From: Cherax quadricarinatus
Taxonomy: Eukaryota; Arthropoda; Malacostraca; Decapoda; Parastacidae
DNA length: 64,000 nucleotides
Reading direction: 5' to 3'
Assembly: GCF_038502225.1 (NCBI RefSeq)
Contig: NC_091325.1
Coordinates: forward strand, 31,622,107-31,686,106
Positions 37,961 through 48,449 of this stretch are shown here, in pieces. The notes under the pieces are model-generated. The model saw only the letters and a program-made list of their open reading frames with translations, made no database searches and was not told the origin of the DNA. Every line of letters begins with the position of its first letter. Position 1 is the first letter of the stretch. Made by a program: the position numbers and the translations under genes.

Positions 37961-39232
37961 TGTTGCAACCCCTGAATGGGTTACAATGATTATTATGTAT
38001 ATATGTAATGTATATTACCTTTTCATTTAATTTTATATTGCTTATATTTGCGATAATAGCTAAATCGTAAATGTATGACTTTATATTATTATTTGACGGT
38101 TATATTCTTATTGGACTTATGTTGTTAGGATGTACATAAAATGTGCTCAGTTAGTCTTGATTGTCAAACTACTGTAATTATCGCTTGTCGCTCGTTATAC
38201 TGCCGGCTTCTGAGCTGCAGTTGTCCACGTAGCTATCACGTGATCGAGGGGAGGTGTCCTCACCTCTCGTGAAGTATTGAGTCTGCTGTAGACTCGCTTG
38301 CTGGTTGGACAGATTGTCTGTCTGAGTTTGCTGTAGACTCGCTTGCTGGTTGGACAGATTGTCTGTCTCATTATTCTTGTTAGTTCTGTAGAACTTTGTT
38401 CACAGAACATTGTATAGACTTCGTGATTTTCGACGTTGTACTGAGGTTGTGTGTCACATTGACACTCTGAACATCTCAGGTCCCGAGCTATAGCTTCTGA
38501 CTTAATTTTGTACTGGTTCCTGTGTATTGTCACAGTCACAGTTTTACCTATGCTGAACATAGATTCAGTATTATGGGAGTTTTGTAACTTATGTGGAGGA
38601 TCTGCTGATGGTCCCTACTTAGTGTCGTTATATTATCTCCTTGTTCCTGATTCTGTGTCGCAGTCGCTTGATATTGCATTGCTATTGGGCTTAGCATTCT
38701 TTGTTGTTCAAGCAGACTGTTCGGGTTGCCAGTCGGTTAAGAAGTTAGTTTATTTGAGGACTTTGTCAGTCACTTGTTTAAGTCTTATTCGAGTCTTGAG
38801 ACATAGCTAACTACTTAAGAGCACTTACACGCATACACACACTTACTTGTACATATTTGTAATATCTTATTAAATGTTAATGTACCTGACGGTACTTAAG
38901 AATTATAAATGTGATATGTGCTTTCAGCACAATAATATTGAACTCGAGAGATTGATTTTATTTTGATTGCTGTGATTTAATTTACTTTGATAATATACCT
39001 CTAGACAACTTATAAACTTAATAAATTTATTAAATTTTAATTTCTTTAGTTAGTAGCCTACCAGTTGTAATCCTAAAAAGCTATTGAACCATACTGAATT
39101 TTAATGGATAATTGGACAAGGATACTGACTACTTGTTACGAAAACCCAGTAACAGGCTGGATGCTAGAAGGGCAGTCCTTTCTAGTATTCACTGGAGATC
39201 TCTAAGCTTTTAGAATCGCGTTTTTTGTAACA
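37961..39232. mobile_element. Solo LTR (1272 bp) inserted in B copy 3
   Basis: It begins TGTTGCAACC and ends TTTTTTGTAACA, inverse-complementary TGTT...AACA termini as in LTR retrotransposons. ATAA flanks it on both sides (37957-37960 and 39233-39236), a 4-bp target duplication. Removing it joins minus-strand B coding as LSRVFSILWRGSMDTGVIP. No internal gag or pol frames exist, so it is a recombined solo LTR. An internal 45-bp tandem duplication lies at 38279-38368. The superfamily is not determined. Confidence 0.75.
38279..38368. repeat. 45-bp tandem duplication within the LTR
   Basis: Two units, 38279-38323 and 38324-38368, differ by one base (GAGTCTGCTG against GAGTTTGCTG) and share CTCGCTTGCTGGTTGGACAG. 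Confidence 0.9.
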
Positions 39233-39665
39233 ATAAAATGCTGAAGACACGTGACAGGGGCTTCTTACAGTTCTTGCTGAACACGGAGTTCCATGAGTCT
39301 GAGCCTGGGGCAGAGTTAATGGGCATGTCATTTATTGCCTATTCAAAGTCTTGTGATGTTAGGATAATATCAGATTTTTGAGATGTACAAATTTTGGTTC
39401 TCGTTCAAAAAGAATTTATCTAGACTGTCGACCCATAGCCTCGGTAACGGCACTCTGAACACTGAGTCGTAATGGGACTTCAGTACCTCACTCATTTCTT
39501 TGTTCCTATTTGTAGATGTGCCATCTCGCCTAAGCAGAGGCCCAGTCCTGGATGTTGTATTTACCTTAGATTTGGCATAGGAGAAAAAGCATTTTGTTTT
39601 TTTCAGTTCCCTTTATGGCTTTTAGTTCTTCCTGGGATTTTTGTCTCCTGTAAGATTCCTTCATC
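39233..39665 (-). pseudogene. CR1/Jockey-type LINE (B copy 3), linker between endonuclease and RT
   Basis: On the minus strand, interrupted frames give TGPLLRRDG, EMSEVLKSHYDSVFR and related residues. This is the typical LINE linker (IGPL...DG, then AE.LN.YF.SVF) preceding the RT. Stops are frequent. It ends near 39665, where an H LINE begins. Confidence 0.65.
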
Positions 39666-39684
39666 TTATATACACATATATATG

Positions 39685-40470
39685 TCGAGTCTCCCATTCA
39701 GTACTGGCACTGGTGTAGCTAGGGTCCTGTATTTCTGCTGTCACCAGTTTTGTCTGGAAGGATTTGTTTTATTAACTAGTCTGTTGCTATGGAGAAGGAT
39801 AAGAAAGCTCGTAGAGCAATATAGGAGGATTTGCTTACTCCAAGGCCCTCAATCCTGACTGGAAGTGAGACACACTGTAGCATGGCCCTTAAAAGGGAGC
39901 CATATTCCTTGAGTTTCGGGCTGCTAAAGACTGGGGAACATCTCTAGAAGTAGGTATGTTTTGGGAGGGATAGGCACCTAGTGAGTAGGTAGTAAGCATC
40001 ATATTTGTCATTGTCTTTCAATCAGCTTTCCATTACCCTGAGGTCTGAGATTTTCTTTTCTAGGATCAGATCTCTGGCACTGGATCAACGAGGAGTACCA
40101 AGAACAGTGCTATCAGTTAGATTGATTACATGTGCTTCTCGCAAAATAGCACTAACATCCTCAATGATCTGTCTGTTAGTAGAAGCTATTTTGCATTTAG
40201 TGGAGTTTAAAGATAGGCCCAGGCTCTCTTCAATATCTTTTATTTTTCTAATGTCCTCTAGGAGAGATTCTGTAGTGCCAGTTAGGGTACCACCATCCAT
40301 GAACCAGATACTAAACTCAATGGAGAGTGTTTCTGTGGCTTCATTGATGACCCGACAGAAAAGAAAAGGGGCCAGTGGGTCTCCTTGTTGCATATCCTCA
40401 CATGAGTCAATTTCATGGTCCCAGAATAGTAGTTTACAAGTCCGACTATAATAAGATTGTATGAAAGTGA
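39685..40470 (-). pseudogene. LINE RT fragment (H copy 2)
   Basis: Its plus-strand left edge (GAGTCTCCCATTC to 39840) matches H copy 1 at 32661-32818. Farther on, the minus frame 40085-40393 carries the RT palm: MQQGDPLAPFLFCRVINEA, then WFMDGGTLTGTTESLL where YLDDGT is expected, then GLSLNSTKCKIAS. The catalytic Asp pair is therefore damaged (MDGG). It extends H toward the N-terminus and shows that the C-terminal domain of copy 1 belongs to an RT protein. Confidence 0.68.
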
Positions 40471-40818
40471 AGTGTCTAGTCTAATCTGGCAAAGTCTAAT
40501 ATGATCAGGGTTTGTTCATCAGACATGTATGTATACTAGTGCTGCATTTAGTACTAATAAAGGGATAGTTTCCCCTGTTCCAATTAAGGCATTCTCTGTA
40601 CTTTAACCCAGATGGACGGGATTCTCGATGGGCGAAACGTGAAGGACAGGTCTGGCGAACTCGAGGCTAACGTTTCCAAATCCTCATGAGGACTCGTGCA
40701 TAATGAGAAATCTGGGGATTTTGTGTAGCTTCCTTGCTTAAGGATGTGCACAACAGGATAGAAAGTCAGGTGATTTTGTATAGCATTCTGCTTAAGATTG
40801 TGCACAACTGACTCTACT
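40471..40818. other. Unassigned sequence with a ~60-bp imperfect duplication
   Basis: No gene. Two imperfect copies of GGATTTTGTGTAGC to TTAAGGATGTGCACAAC lie at about 40711-40754 and 40772-40811. Confidence 0.55.
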
Positions 40819-40833
40819 AAATAGCTGTTGTGG
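40819..40833. repeat. 15-bp direct repeat, left copy (target duplication of the I block)
   Basis: AAATAGCTGTTGTGG directly precedes the I1 5' end. The identical sequence occurs at 52845-52859, directly after the second A-tail downstream of I2. Confidence 0.75.
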
Positions 40834-40923
40834 CATTCGTCTCTCGACCTGCGGGGAGAGAGGACGCTTCTACAGGGTCTCTTGCACGCCACCTGGTGAG
40901 GAAAACATAGCATTAGCACCAAG

Positions 40924-42183
40924 ATGGCGGACCGACTGTACCGGCGCATAAATACTGTCTGCATTGAGCTGGTTAGAGGATCTTTAAGCAACGCCACGAT
41001 GAACGTTCTCCTGCCAAACATTATCAGGGACTGTTATGGCATCCCCAATGAAGAGCTGTATGGTGTGGCACTGAATGGTATGTCAAGGGTCTTCGTGAAG
41101 TTCATGAGGGCTGACTTCTATTCTACCATCGTCGACGAATTTCAAGAAAGGCGGATGAGTATCAACACGGCAGTGGAAGTATGCTTGCATAATGTGTCTA
41201 AGTATTTTACTTGGGTGAAGGTAAGGAATGTACCTTTTGAGGCAACAGCCTACAGCCTACAAGATGTGTTCAGTGGTTATGGGACTGTACACTCGACGAG
41301 CATGGGAATGTGGAGGGACGGCCCTTATGAGGGGATGCCGGAAGGATCCTTCACACTGAAAATGACCCTGAGGAGGCCGATACCATCATATGTTACATTG
41401 CATAACCATAGAGCACAGGTTTTTGTACACTATGCGGGGCAGAGGAAGACGTGCCGTTTATGTGACTCTTATGAGCACATGGTGGCACAATGCCCCAGGA
41501 GACAGGGCCCTAGGCGTCAGGAGACAGCTTCTGTGGATACGCCATTAGAAGCCACGGATGTTATGACGGGTGAAGTGGAAAGCCGGGGTACAGGCCTATG
41601 GAGTGAGGAGGTCGACAGGGCAGAGGTGGTTTTGGAGACGTGTGTTACACTACCAGTGGAAACGGGGGGGGAGGGAATATCGCTGTCAGACAGACCGTTA
41701 GATAATGCAGAGTCAGCTCAGGACGGGATTTTGGAGGCTGTGCTGAAGGATTTTTTGGAAGAGTCGGAGCATGGTGTGGAAAGTGATGTGAGGTCAGGTG
41801 ATGACAAGGTGATGGATGAACAGAAGCAGGGTAAGGAAGACTTGAGTGAGGTTCGAAAGGAGAGCAATGTGGTGGTGGAGGTCCATCAAGAAGATGTGGT
41901 TGCAGAAGAAATGTGTGTAGAGGGTAGCTCCCGCAAGAGATCAGCGGGGGCATCAGACATGGACGAAGTCCTCACACCAGCGCAGAGGCCTGGGAAGAAG
42001 ATGTGGGCAGCTGTGGTAGCAAAGGCAAGTCCGGGAGGAGGGGGAGGCAATGGGAAGCTAGGTGGGAAGGGACAGGGAGGGGTTGGAGGGCAGGAACGAG
42101 GGATTGATAGAGAAGAACCGAGACCTATGAAAGGAGGACCAAGTAAGCCTCAGCGGCACAGGGGTAAGCAGCCATTCTTGTAA
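40924..42183 (+). CDS. LINE ORF1 protein with CCHC zinc knuckle (I1, 419 codons)
   Basis: An RNA-binding accessory protein expected to coat element RNA. Residues 1-90 are an N-terminal domain (MADRLYRRINTVCIELVRGS). Residues 95-125 include WVKVRNVPFEATAYSLQDVF and SGYGTV, which resembles an RRM-type fold. A CCHC zinc knuckle, CRLCDSYEHMVAQC, lies near 180. The remainder is acidic, low-complexity and charged, ending in a glycine-rich basic tail. The start ATG follows a short leader in AGCACCAAGATGGCG, a good eukaryotic context. The frame is intact. Homologous to ORF1 of I2 and I3 but lacking their 168-bp duplication. No known enzyme domain. Confidence 0.85.
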   Translation: MADRLYRRINTVCIELVRGSLSNATMNVLLPNIIRDCYGIPNEELYGVALNGMSRVFVKFMRADFYSTIVDEFQERRMSINTAVEVCLHNVSKYFTWVKVRNVPFEATAYSLQDVFSGYGTVHSTSMGMWRDGPYEGMPEGSFTLKMTLRRPIPSYVTLHNHRAQVFVHYAGQRKTCRLCDSYEHMVAQCPRRQGPRRQETASVDTPLEATDVMTGEVESRGTGLWSEEVDRAEVVLETCVTLPVETGGEGISLSDRPLDNAESAQDGILEAVLKDFLEESEHGVESDVRSGDDKVMDEQKQGKEDLSEVRKESNVVVEVHQEDVVAEEMCVEGSSRKRSAGASDMDEVLTPAQRPGKKMWAAVVAKASPGGGGGNGKLGGKGQGGVGGQERGIDREEPRPMKGGPSKPQRHRGKQPFL

Positions 42184-45100
42184 AATTCAGGTGTGTAACT
42201 TTCAATGTAAACGGTCTTAAAACCGAGGTCAAGAGGGTATGGTTAGAGTGGGTTTTGAGGAGATTTAGTATTGATGTCTGTTTTTTGCAGGAACATAACC
42301 ATAGGTTAGGATGTGAGTTGTTGTTGAAAGGTTATAGGTTGTTTACATGTGATGCTTTGAGGTTGAAAGGAGGTGTGGCTGTGGCGGTAAAGGAGACCAG
42401 TCCTTTGCGTATCCTGGGTTGGGAGGAGGGGGGGGTGGGAGGGTTGTCAGGGTGGATGGGTTTTGGGGGGCCAGGAGGGTTAGTTTTGTAGGTGTGTACA
42501 TGCCAGCAACTAGTAACACTAGAGCGAAGGTGGATTTTGTACGCGAGGTTCTGGTATATCACTTGAGAGGTTTACCTGCTTTTACGGTGATTGGTGGGGA
42601 TTGGAATTGTGTCATTAGGAAGGGTGATGTGGTTCCGAGGGGGGCGGGTTGTGTTTTGGGGGTTCTGCGGGATGTTTTGCGAGATGTTGGAGTGGTAGAT
42701 GTGGTGGGAAGTAGGGGATATGGAGTGGAGCACACTTTTATTCGTAGGGGATATGAGGCACGGTTAGATAGGATTTATGTTAGGCAGGGCATAGGTGTGG
42801 AGAGGGTGAGGACTATCGATGTGGGTTTTTCTGATCATCGTGCTGTTATAGCAGATTTGAGGGTAGATGGCATAGTGAGAGTTTATGCAGGATACTGGAA
42901 ATTAAATGTGAGGCTACTTAGGGACGAGGGTGACCCTACGGGGTTTGAAGATTGGTGGAAATCCTTTTGGGAGACTAGGAATATGGAAATGGATTTGCTG
43001 GATTGGTGGGAAATGAGGGCTAAAGTTGAAATTGCGAAATTTTTTAAAGTACGGGGTAAGGAGATGGTTAGGTGGAGCTATGGCCTACAAAATTATCTTG
43101 AGGGTCAGTTAAATGACTGTTATGCAGAGGAACGGGTGGGGCGGAGTCAGGACATGGAACGTTTGCGAAATAGGTTGGCGGAAATTCACAATGAAAAATT
43201 TGAGGCAATTCGAGTTAGGGCAGGGTTGGAGGATGTCTTAAGGGGAGATAGGCCATCGGGTTTTGTATTAAGGAGGTTTAAGGAACGGCAGGCGAAGACC
43301 ACTTTGGCGTATATTGAGGCAGGTACAGGGGGGGGGGTGGTTTTGAGGAGGGTCAAGGCCTATCCACCACAGAAAATATTAGTTTGTATGCAGATTTTTG
43401 GTTTAGGGAGAAGTGGAGGAGGGTTGGCGGGGGAGTGGGTGAGGGACGGTTTGGGGATGAAGGGTTTAATAGGGTATTAAGTGAGCAGGACAGTGACAGA
43501 ATCGAGGGTAGTATTAATGTAGAGGAGGTGGAGGAGGCAGTTTTTGGGATGTGCCAGGGTAAAACCCCAGGCATAGACGGAATACCAAACGATTTTTATA
43601 GGTATCATTGGGGGAGTGTACGGCATTGTCTGGTGGGGGTTTTGAATTGTATGTTAAGTAGTGGGAGGATGGGGAAATCACAAAGAACGGGTGTCACGGT
43701 TTTAGTGCCCAAAAAGAGGGAATGCCGAGTTTTGAATGATTACCGTGCGATTACGTTAATGTGCTCGGATTACAAGATTTTTGCTAAGGTTTTGGGCAAC
43801 AGAATGAGGAAAGTGTTGGGTTTAGTGTTACATAGGGGACAGTTGGGAATTCCGGGAAGAAGGATGAGGGATGGACATGGTTTGATTAGGGATTTTCTAG
43901 AGAGATGTACGGGAGGGGGAATACTAGGTTTAGATTGGGTGAATGCTTATGATTGCGTGGACAGAGATTTCTTAGGGGTTTGCTTAGAGAGGTTGGGGGT
44001 TTCGGGAGGGGGTAGTGAGGTGGGTGAACACCCTGTATGATGGGGCAGAGGTGAGGGTACAGGTCAATGGGAGGTTGGGTGAAAGTGTACCAATGGAGAG
44101 AGGTTTGAGGCAGGGTTGTCCGATGTCACAGCTGCTCTTTGCGTGTGTGCAGAATCCTTTTTATGAGTCTGTTGAGAGGGTAATAAACAATCAGGAGATG
44201 GAAGGGGGGTGCAAAGGGGGCATCGTTGGGTATGTGGATGATACTACTGTTTTGCTAAGGGGTAAGGAGGATTTAAGGAGGGTGGGTAGAGTGATTCAGA
44301 TGTTTGGTATGAATACCGGAATGAGAGTTAATACGGTGAAATCAAGGTTACTAGAGGTCGGTAATTGGATAGGGGGGGGCTTGGGGATGGGGTTAGGATG
44401 GACAGTGGTTGACAGAATCAAGGTATGTGGGATATGGTATTTGGCGGAAGTGCAGGCATGCAGAAGGGTAAATTCGGAGTCTGTCACGGGTAAAGTTTTA
44501 AGTAGACTAGGAGGTTTAAGTGCGAGGGACTTAGCTTTACATCAGAGGGTAGTGGTGGTAAATTCACTTGTCTATAGCAAGGTATGGGGGATGGCAGAGG
44601 TTTTTCCCTTAGAGGTACGAGATATTGTGGAAATGCAGAGGAGGGTGCTGAAGTTTGTGTGGGGATTTGGGAGGGCATGGTTAAGTAAGGAGGTAGTTAT
44701 GACGGATGTTCGGAGAGGGGGTTTAGGTTTGTTGCCTTTAGGACTGAGAGTAATGGCTGTATATATCAAGTGGAGGTATATGAGGGAAGGGGGTGTGAGG
44801 GGCGCTAAAGTAGGAAGAGTTATGGAGGAGGCACATAAATGGTGGAGTGGGAAAGAATTGAGGGTTTGTGAAGATATGTTGCGATTTTTATTGACATTGC
44901 AACAGGTGGATAAAATCAAAGTGAAACTGTTGGTGAGGGTAGTGAAAGGTCAAGGAATTATGCAAGGGGTAGCCGTGTATCCAACGTATGATTGGGGGGT
45001 TATTTGGAAAGATTTTAGTAAGCTTCGGATACCGGCTAGAGTAAGAGAATTAGTATATAGGTTTATCATGGGGATTCTGGCTTCCAAGGAGGTGTTACGT

Positions 45101-45505
45101 AGTATGGGGTTTGTGGAAGAGGCTTTTTGTCAGTTTTGTGGTGATGTTGAAACGGCGTTTCATGTGGTCTTCTTTTGTACCTCCTTGGAGGGGGTGAGAT
45201 CATGGATGGGTGGGGTTATCAGACTGTTGGGGGGGGGTCGTTTGCCGCTTTTAAGGGCTTTACTACTAGATGTAAGGGGACTGCCTAGGGATGTTGGAAG
45301 GGCTATAATGTATATCATAGTGGATTATCTGGACATTTCATGGGGAATGAGGGGATTAAGGGGTGATATGAGGATAAAAGCGTTGGCGGCCAGATTCTAT
45401 AGGACGAAGTGTAGGAATAAGTTGGTTTATGGGGCGTCTTGGGAAAAAAGTTTCCCGGAAGGTTATAGGAACCTCACTGTGGGTTCCCTTAGGCGGGGTC
45501 CCTGA
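42168..45505 (+). pseudogene. LINE ORF2: AP endonuclease and RT (I1), four frameshifts
   Basis: Endonuclease: RCVTFNVNGLKT at 42186, QEHNHRLG, VGVYMPATSN, GGDWNCVIRKGDV (about 42595), YGVEHTFIRRGYEARLDRIY, GFSDHRAVIAD (42825). RT: KTPGIDGIPNDFY (43562), VLVPKKRECRVLNDYRAITL, LGLDWVNAYDCVDRD (43925), ERGLRQGCPMSQLLFACVQN (44095), GYVDDTTVLLRG (44228). A C-terminal region follows, with AFCQFCGDVETAFHVVFFC (Cys/His, 45120) and RFYRTKCRNKLVYG. Breaks fall at G-runs near 42427, 43328 and 44005. Catalytic residues look intact. The endonuclease frame has no ATG before its first motif. Confidence 0.87.
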
Positions 45506-46669
45506 GGATGGACAAAGGAGTGGTCTCCTTATGGGGGGATGTAAAGGGGGGGGTTGTTTTTGGTTTTATCTGGAACTGATGTTGTGTGTAAGAGGAAGGT
45601 AGTGAGAATTAGGTATGGATGGTACGCCATGTTTCACGAGAATGTTTGTCATAGTGAGATATAAGTGTGGTTTCCAGGGTTACATTTCTAAGCCTGATGG
45701 TTATGTTCACTGGGTTTAAAATTTCCTTGAAAGCCAGGATACCGAGCCCTTAGGATCTCGTTTTTAAGTAGATTGGCACGTTGGTATCAACACAAAATTT
45801 TTCTGAGATACGTGTCAGTTCTTTTGGGATTGGCACATTACAGCAGCCTTATCCTTATTACTACTCTAGTCTTACGTTTAACTTTTTTTTCAGATGAAGG
45901 TTCTATGTGAAAAAATTTAAGTGTATGTATAGGTTTTGGGTCTATACCATGTTTTTATGATGTTAAACCAACAAAGTCTTGTGGACAAGATTTTCGGCTT
46001 ATATACATATGTGGGAGGTATAATTATGTATAGGGTTTGGTTATAAACCCTTTAATGTGCCGAGGTTTGTTATAAATACTTGTTTTGGATTCTTTTATTA
46101 TTGTATTTTACATGCATGTTGTTCTGTTTTCTGTATCAACATTATTGTATTAGAGGGTTAACATATTAATAATAGTAAAATACTGTTTCTCTATGGTTAT
46201 TGTGTAAGGAATCATATGTTCCTTCCGGGTTCCTATTGGTTAGGATCTAATGTACCATAACTTAACCAATAATCTGTACCCTGTCATAGCGGGTATGTTA
46301 GGGTTTTGTTTTGTTTTGTAGAGGTTATGGTAGTTTTGGTTAATCTTGTGATGTTGTACATTTGTATGATGTTTTTGTTGTAATAGGACATGTCAGGTGT
46401 TCATTTTATATTGTTAAACTATGTAAAGTTTCTTTTTGGTGTGTTTTCTTTGGGTACAATGGCTTGGCGGCAACTATTAATGACTGATAAACTTTAGTAA
46501 GGTTTGCCTTAGCGTGTATTGTTTTGCTATAACAAGATGTTATAATATTTGTTCTCGCAAGGAATAACCTGGTACTAGTAGAACAAAAGAATGTTTTGTA
46601 TTCCTGTACTTTTTTATGCATCCTTTGTACTTTTGTAAGGTTTCTAAAAAAAAAAAAAAAAAAAAAAAA
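45506..46669 (+). other. I1 3' UTR
   Basis: Non-coding, T-rich, ending in an A-run of about 24. No clear polyadenylation hexamer immediately precedes the run. Confidence 0.6.
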
Positions 46670-46937
46670 GTCTGGGGAGTGTAATACCAGTGTATGTGTT
46701 TGACTTGGCACTGTTACATTGTTCTATGTAATATTACTCTTTTGCATGTATTTAGACGACCTGGTTGAGGTGTCATTGTGTTGGATTCTTGTGTATTAAT
46801 CGGTTCTGTGTTTTATATCATCTTGTATTTGCATTACTTTCAATAAACATTGTCTGCATCGCTATTGGGCCGTGCAGACCCCCTTGCCTGACGCTCCTCA
46901 GTAACCTGACAGCAGTGGTACGAGGAGGTGTTGTGCA
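46670..46937. other. Unassigned spacer between I1 and I2
   Basis: Contains CAATAAACATTG (about 46841), a polyadenylation-like signal. Origin unclear: remaining I1 3' UTR, or sequence picked up from elsewhere. Confidence 0.5.
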
Positions 46938-47018
46938 TTCGCTGCCTGGATGAGGTAGAGTGCGGTCGTGCTTTGCACCCCTCTACTGTTTCCCAGACGA
47001 GCTAATCAAGTCAACGAC

Positions 47019-48449
47019 ATGGCGCCAGGTGTGCGCAGGAGAGTGAATACTGTGGGCATTGAACTTATTAGTGGGGCTTTAACACCTACGTCAGTCGATG
47101 TGTTATTGCCCAAAATTATACGAGAGACATATGGCATCAGAGACGAGGATTTATATGGAGTGGCACTGAACGGTGTATATAGAATTTTCGTGAAAGTGCT
47201 AACTGCTCAAATATACGAGGCTTTGGTTGATCGTTACCAAGATGTCAGCATTACTGTAACACCGGCAGTGAGGGTCAAGTTGATTGATGTATCACGACAT
47301 TATTCGTGGGTTAAGCTCCGCAACGTGCCTTTTGAGGCTGATGAGGTAGATATTCGAAATGTTTTCGAACGTTATGGAACTGTACATCTGGCCCAACCTG
47401 GCAAATGGGTAAAAGGTGCTTACACAGGATTTCCTGAGGGTTCTTTTAATCTCAAGATGACGCTTAGGCATCCTATACCCTCGTATGTATATCTCGAAGA
47501 GTTTAGAACCCAGGTAATGGTAGCGTATGCGGGGCAGAGACGTACGTGCCGACTGTGTGGCGAATTTGACCATATGGCGGCAGACTGTGGCAAGCGGAGT
47601 ATGGCTCCTGGGCCGGCAAGGGGCGGAGCACCTGCGCATGAGCACCCGATGCCTAAGGAAGAACGGGGGCAAGGAGGAGGGCGTGGTCGCATGTGGAGTG
47701 AAGAGGTAGTGGCTCCTCCAGTGGAATCGGAAGAAGGGGTGATCCATGAATCGCCTGGCCCATCAACAGTGGCTCCTGGGCCGGCAAGGGGAGGAGCACC
47801 TGCGCATGAGCACCCGAGGCCTAAAGAAGAACGGGTGCAAGGAGGAGGGCGTGGTCGCATGTGGAGTGAAGAGGTGGTGGCTCCTGGGGAATCGGAAGAA
47901 GTGGTGATCCATGAATCACCTGCCCCATCAACAGTACAGTTGTCAAGTGAGGAGGTACAGGAGGGCGCAGCAGTGAAGGCTATTGAGGAGGAGTTGGAGA
48001 CGGTGATACAGGCTATGTTACAGTCTACGGAGATGGAGAGTTACAGCGAACAAGACCCTGGGATCAGGGCAGAAGGTGTGTGTGGGGAAGGGGAGGATCA
48101 GGTGGCACCTGTGGTGGGCAGTGCGAGTGCCTTGGAAGGGCATGGAGGCGGATTAAGGGTGGTAGAGGTGGAAGTCCATTGTGCTGGCTCCCAGGACTCA
48201 GATATGGAAACTGAGGGAGCTACAAGGAAAAGGGCAGCAGCGTCAGATTCGGACGATGTTCTGACGCCGGCGCAAAGGCCGGGGAAAAAGACATGGGGTT
48301 ATGGTACCCAGAGTGACTCTGCGAGAGGGCCACAACCAGAAGGGGGGGGGATGGTTGGGAAGGAGGGGGGAGTCTGTGGCAAAGGCACAGTCCAGGGGAA
48401 CGGTCCGAAAGGGAAGAATCTTGACCTGAGGCGGGGAAGGAAACCTTAA
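47019..48449 (+). CDS. LINE ORF1 protein with CCHC zinc knuckle (I2, 476 codons)
   Basis: Starts MAPGVRRRVNTVGIELISGA; this ATG matches the start in I3. The open frame extends upstream only through a non-ATG codon. An RRM-like block (WVKLRNVPFEADEVDIRNVF) lies near 90-110 and the zinc knuckle CRLCGEFDHMAADC near 175. Residues about 195-310 hold a tandem duplication of 56 codons beginning APGPARGGAPAHEHPMPKEE; it starts at 47601 and again at 47769. An acidic region and a basic C-terminus follow. The frame ends in TAA at 48447-48449, and the endonuclease coding of ORF2 follows in the same frame. Confidence 0.88.
   Translation: MAPGVRRRVNTVGIELISGALTPTSVDVLLPKIIRETYGIRDEDLYGVALNGVYRIFVKVLTAQIYEALVDRYQDVSITVTPAVRVKLIDVSRHYSWVKLRNVPFEADEVDIRNVFERYGTVHLAQPGKWVKGAYTGFPEGSFNLKMTLRHPIPSYVYLEEFRTQVMVAYAGQRRTCRLCGEFDHMAADCGKRSMAPGPARGGAPAHEHPMPKEERGQGGGRGRMWSEEVVAPPVESEEGVIHESPGPSTVAPGPARGGAPAHEHPRPKEERVQGGGRGRMWSEEVVAPGESEEVVIHESPAPSTVQLSSEEVQEGAAVKAIEEELETVIQAMLQSTEMESYSEQDPGIRAEGVCGEGEDQVAPVVGSASALEGHGGGLRVVEVEVHCAGSQDSDMETEGATRKRAAASDSDDVLTPAQRPGKKTWGYGTQSDSARGPQPEGGGMVGKEGGVCGKGTVQGNGPKGKNLDLRRGRKP
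47601..47936 (+). repeat. 168-bp tandem duplication within ORF1
   Basis: Two units starting GGCTCCTGGGCCGGCAAGGG offset by 168 bp. They remain in frame and encode proline/glycine/glutamate-rich sequence ending in VIHESPGPSTV. Also present in I3, absent in I1. Confidence 0.9.

Larger units (their letters stand above)
40834..46669 (+). mobile_element. L1/Tx1-type LINE (I1), two ORFs
   Basis: Starts CATTCGTCTCTCG after the 15-bp repeat. It has a 90-bp 5' UTR, ORF1, ORF2 with frameshifts, and a 3' UTR of about 1.1 kb with an A-run of about 24 at 46646-46669. It is diverged from I2 and I3 but colinear with them. Whether the A-run is the true end is uncertain, because the target duplication lies beyond I2. 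Confidence 0.8.

Noticed and set aside
38508..38810. A hydrophobic 100-codon plus-strand ORF as a membrane protein gene
   Set aside because: It lies wholly inside the solo LTR and has no recognisable domain.
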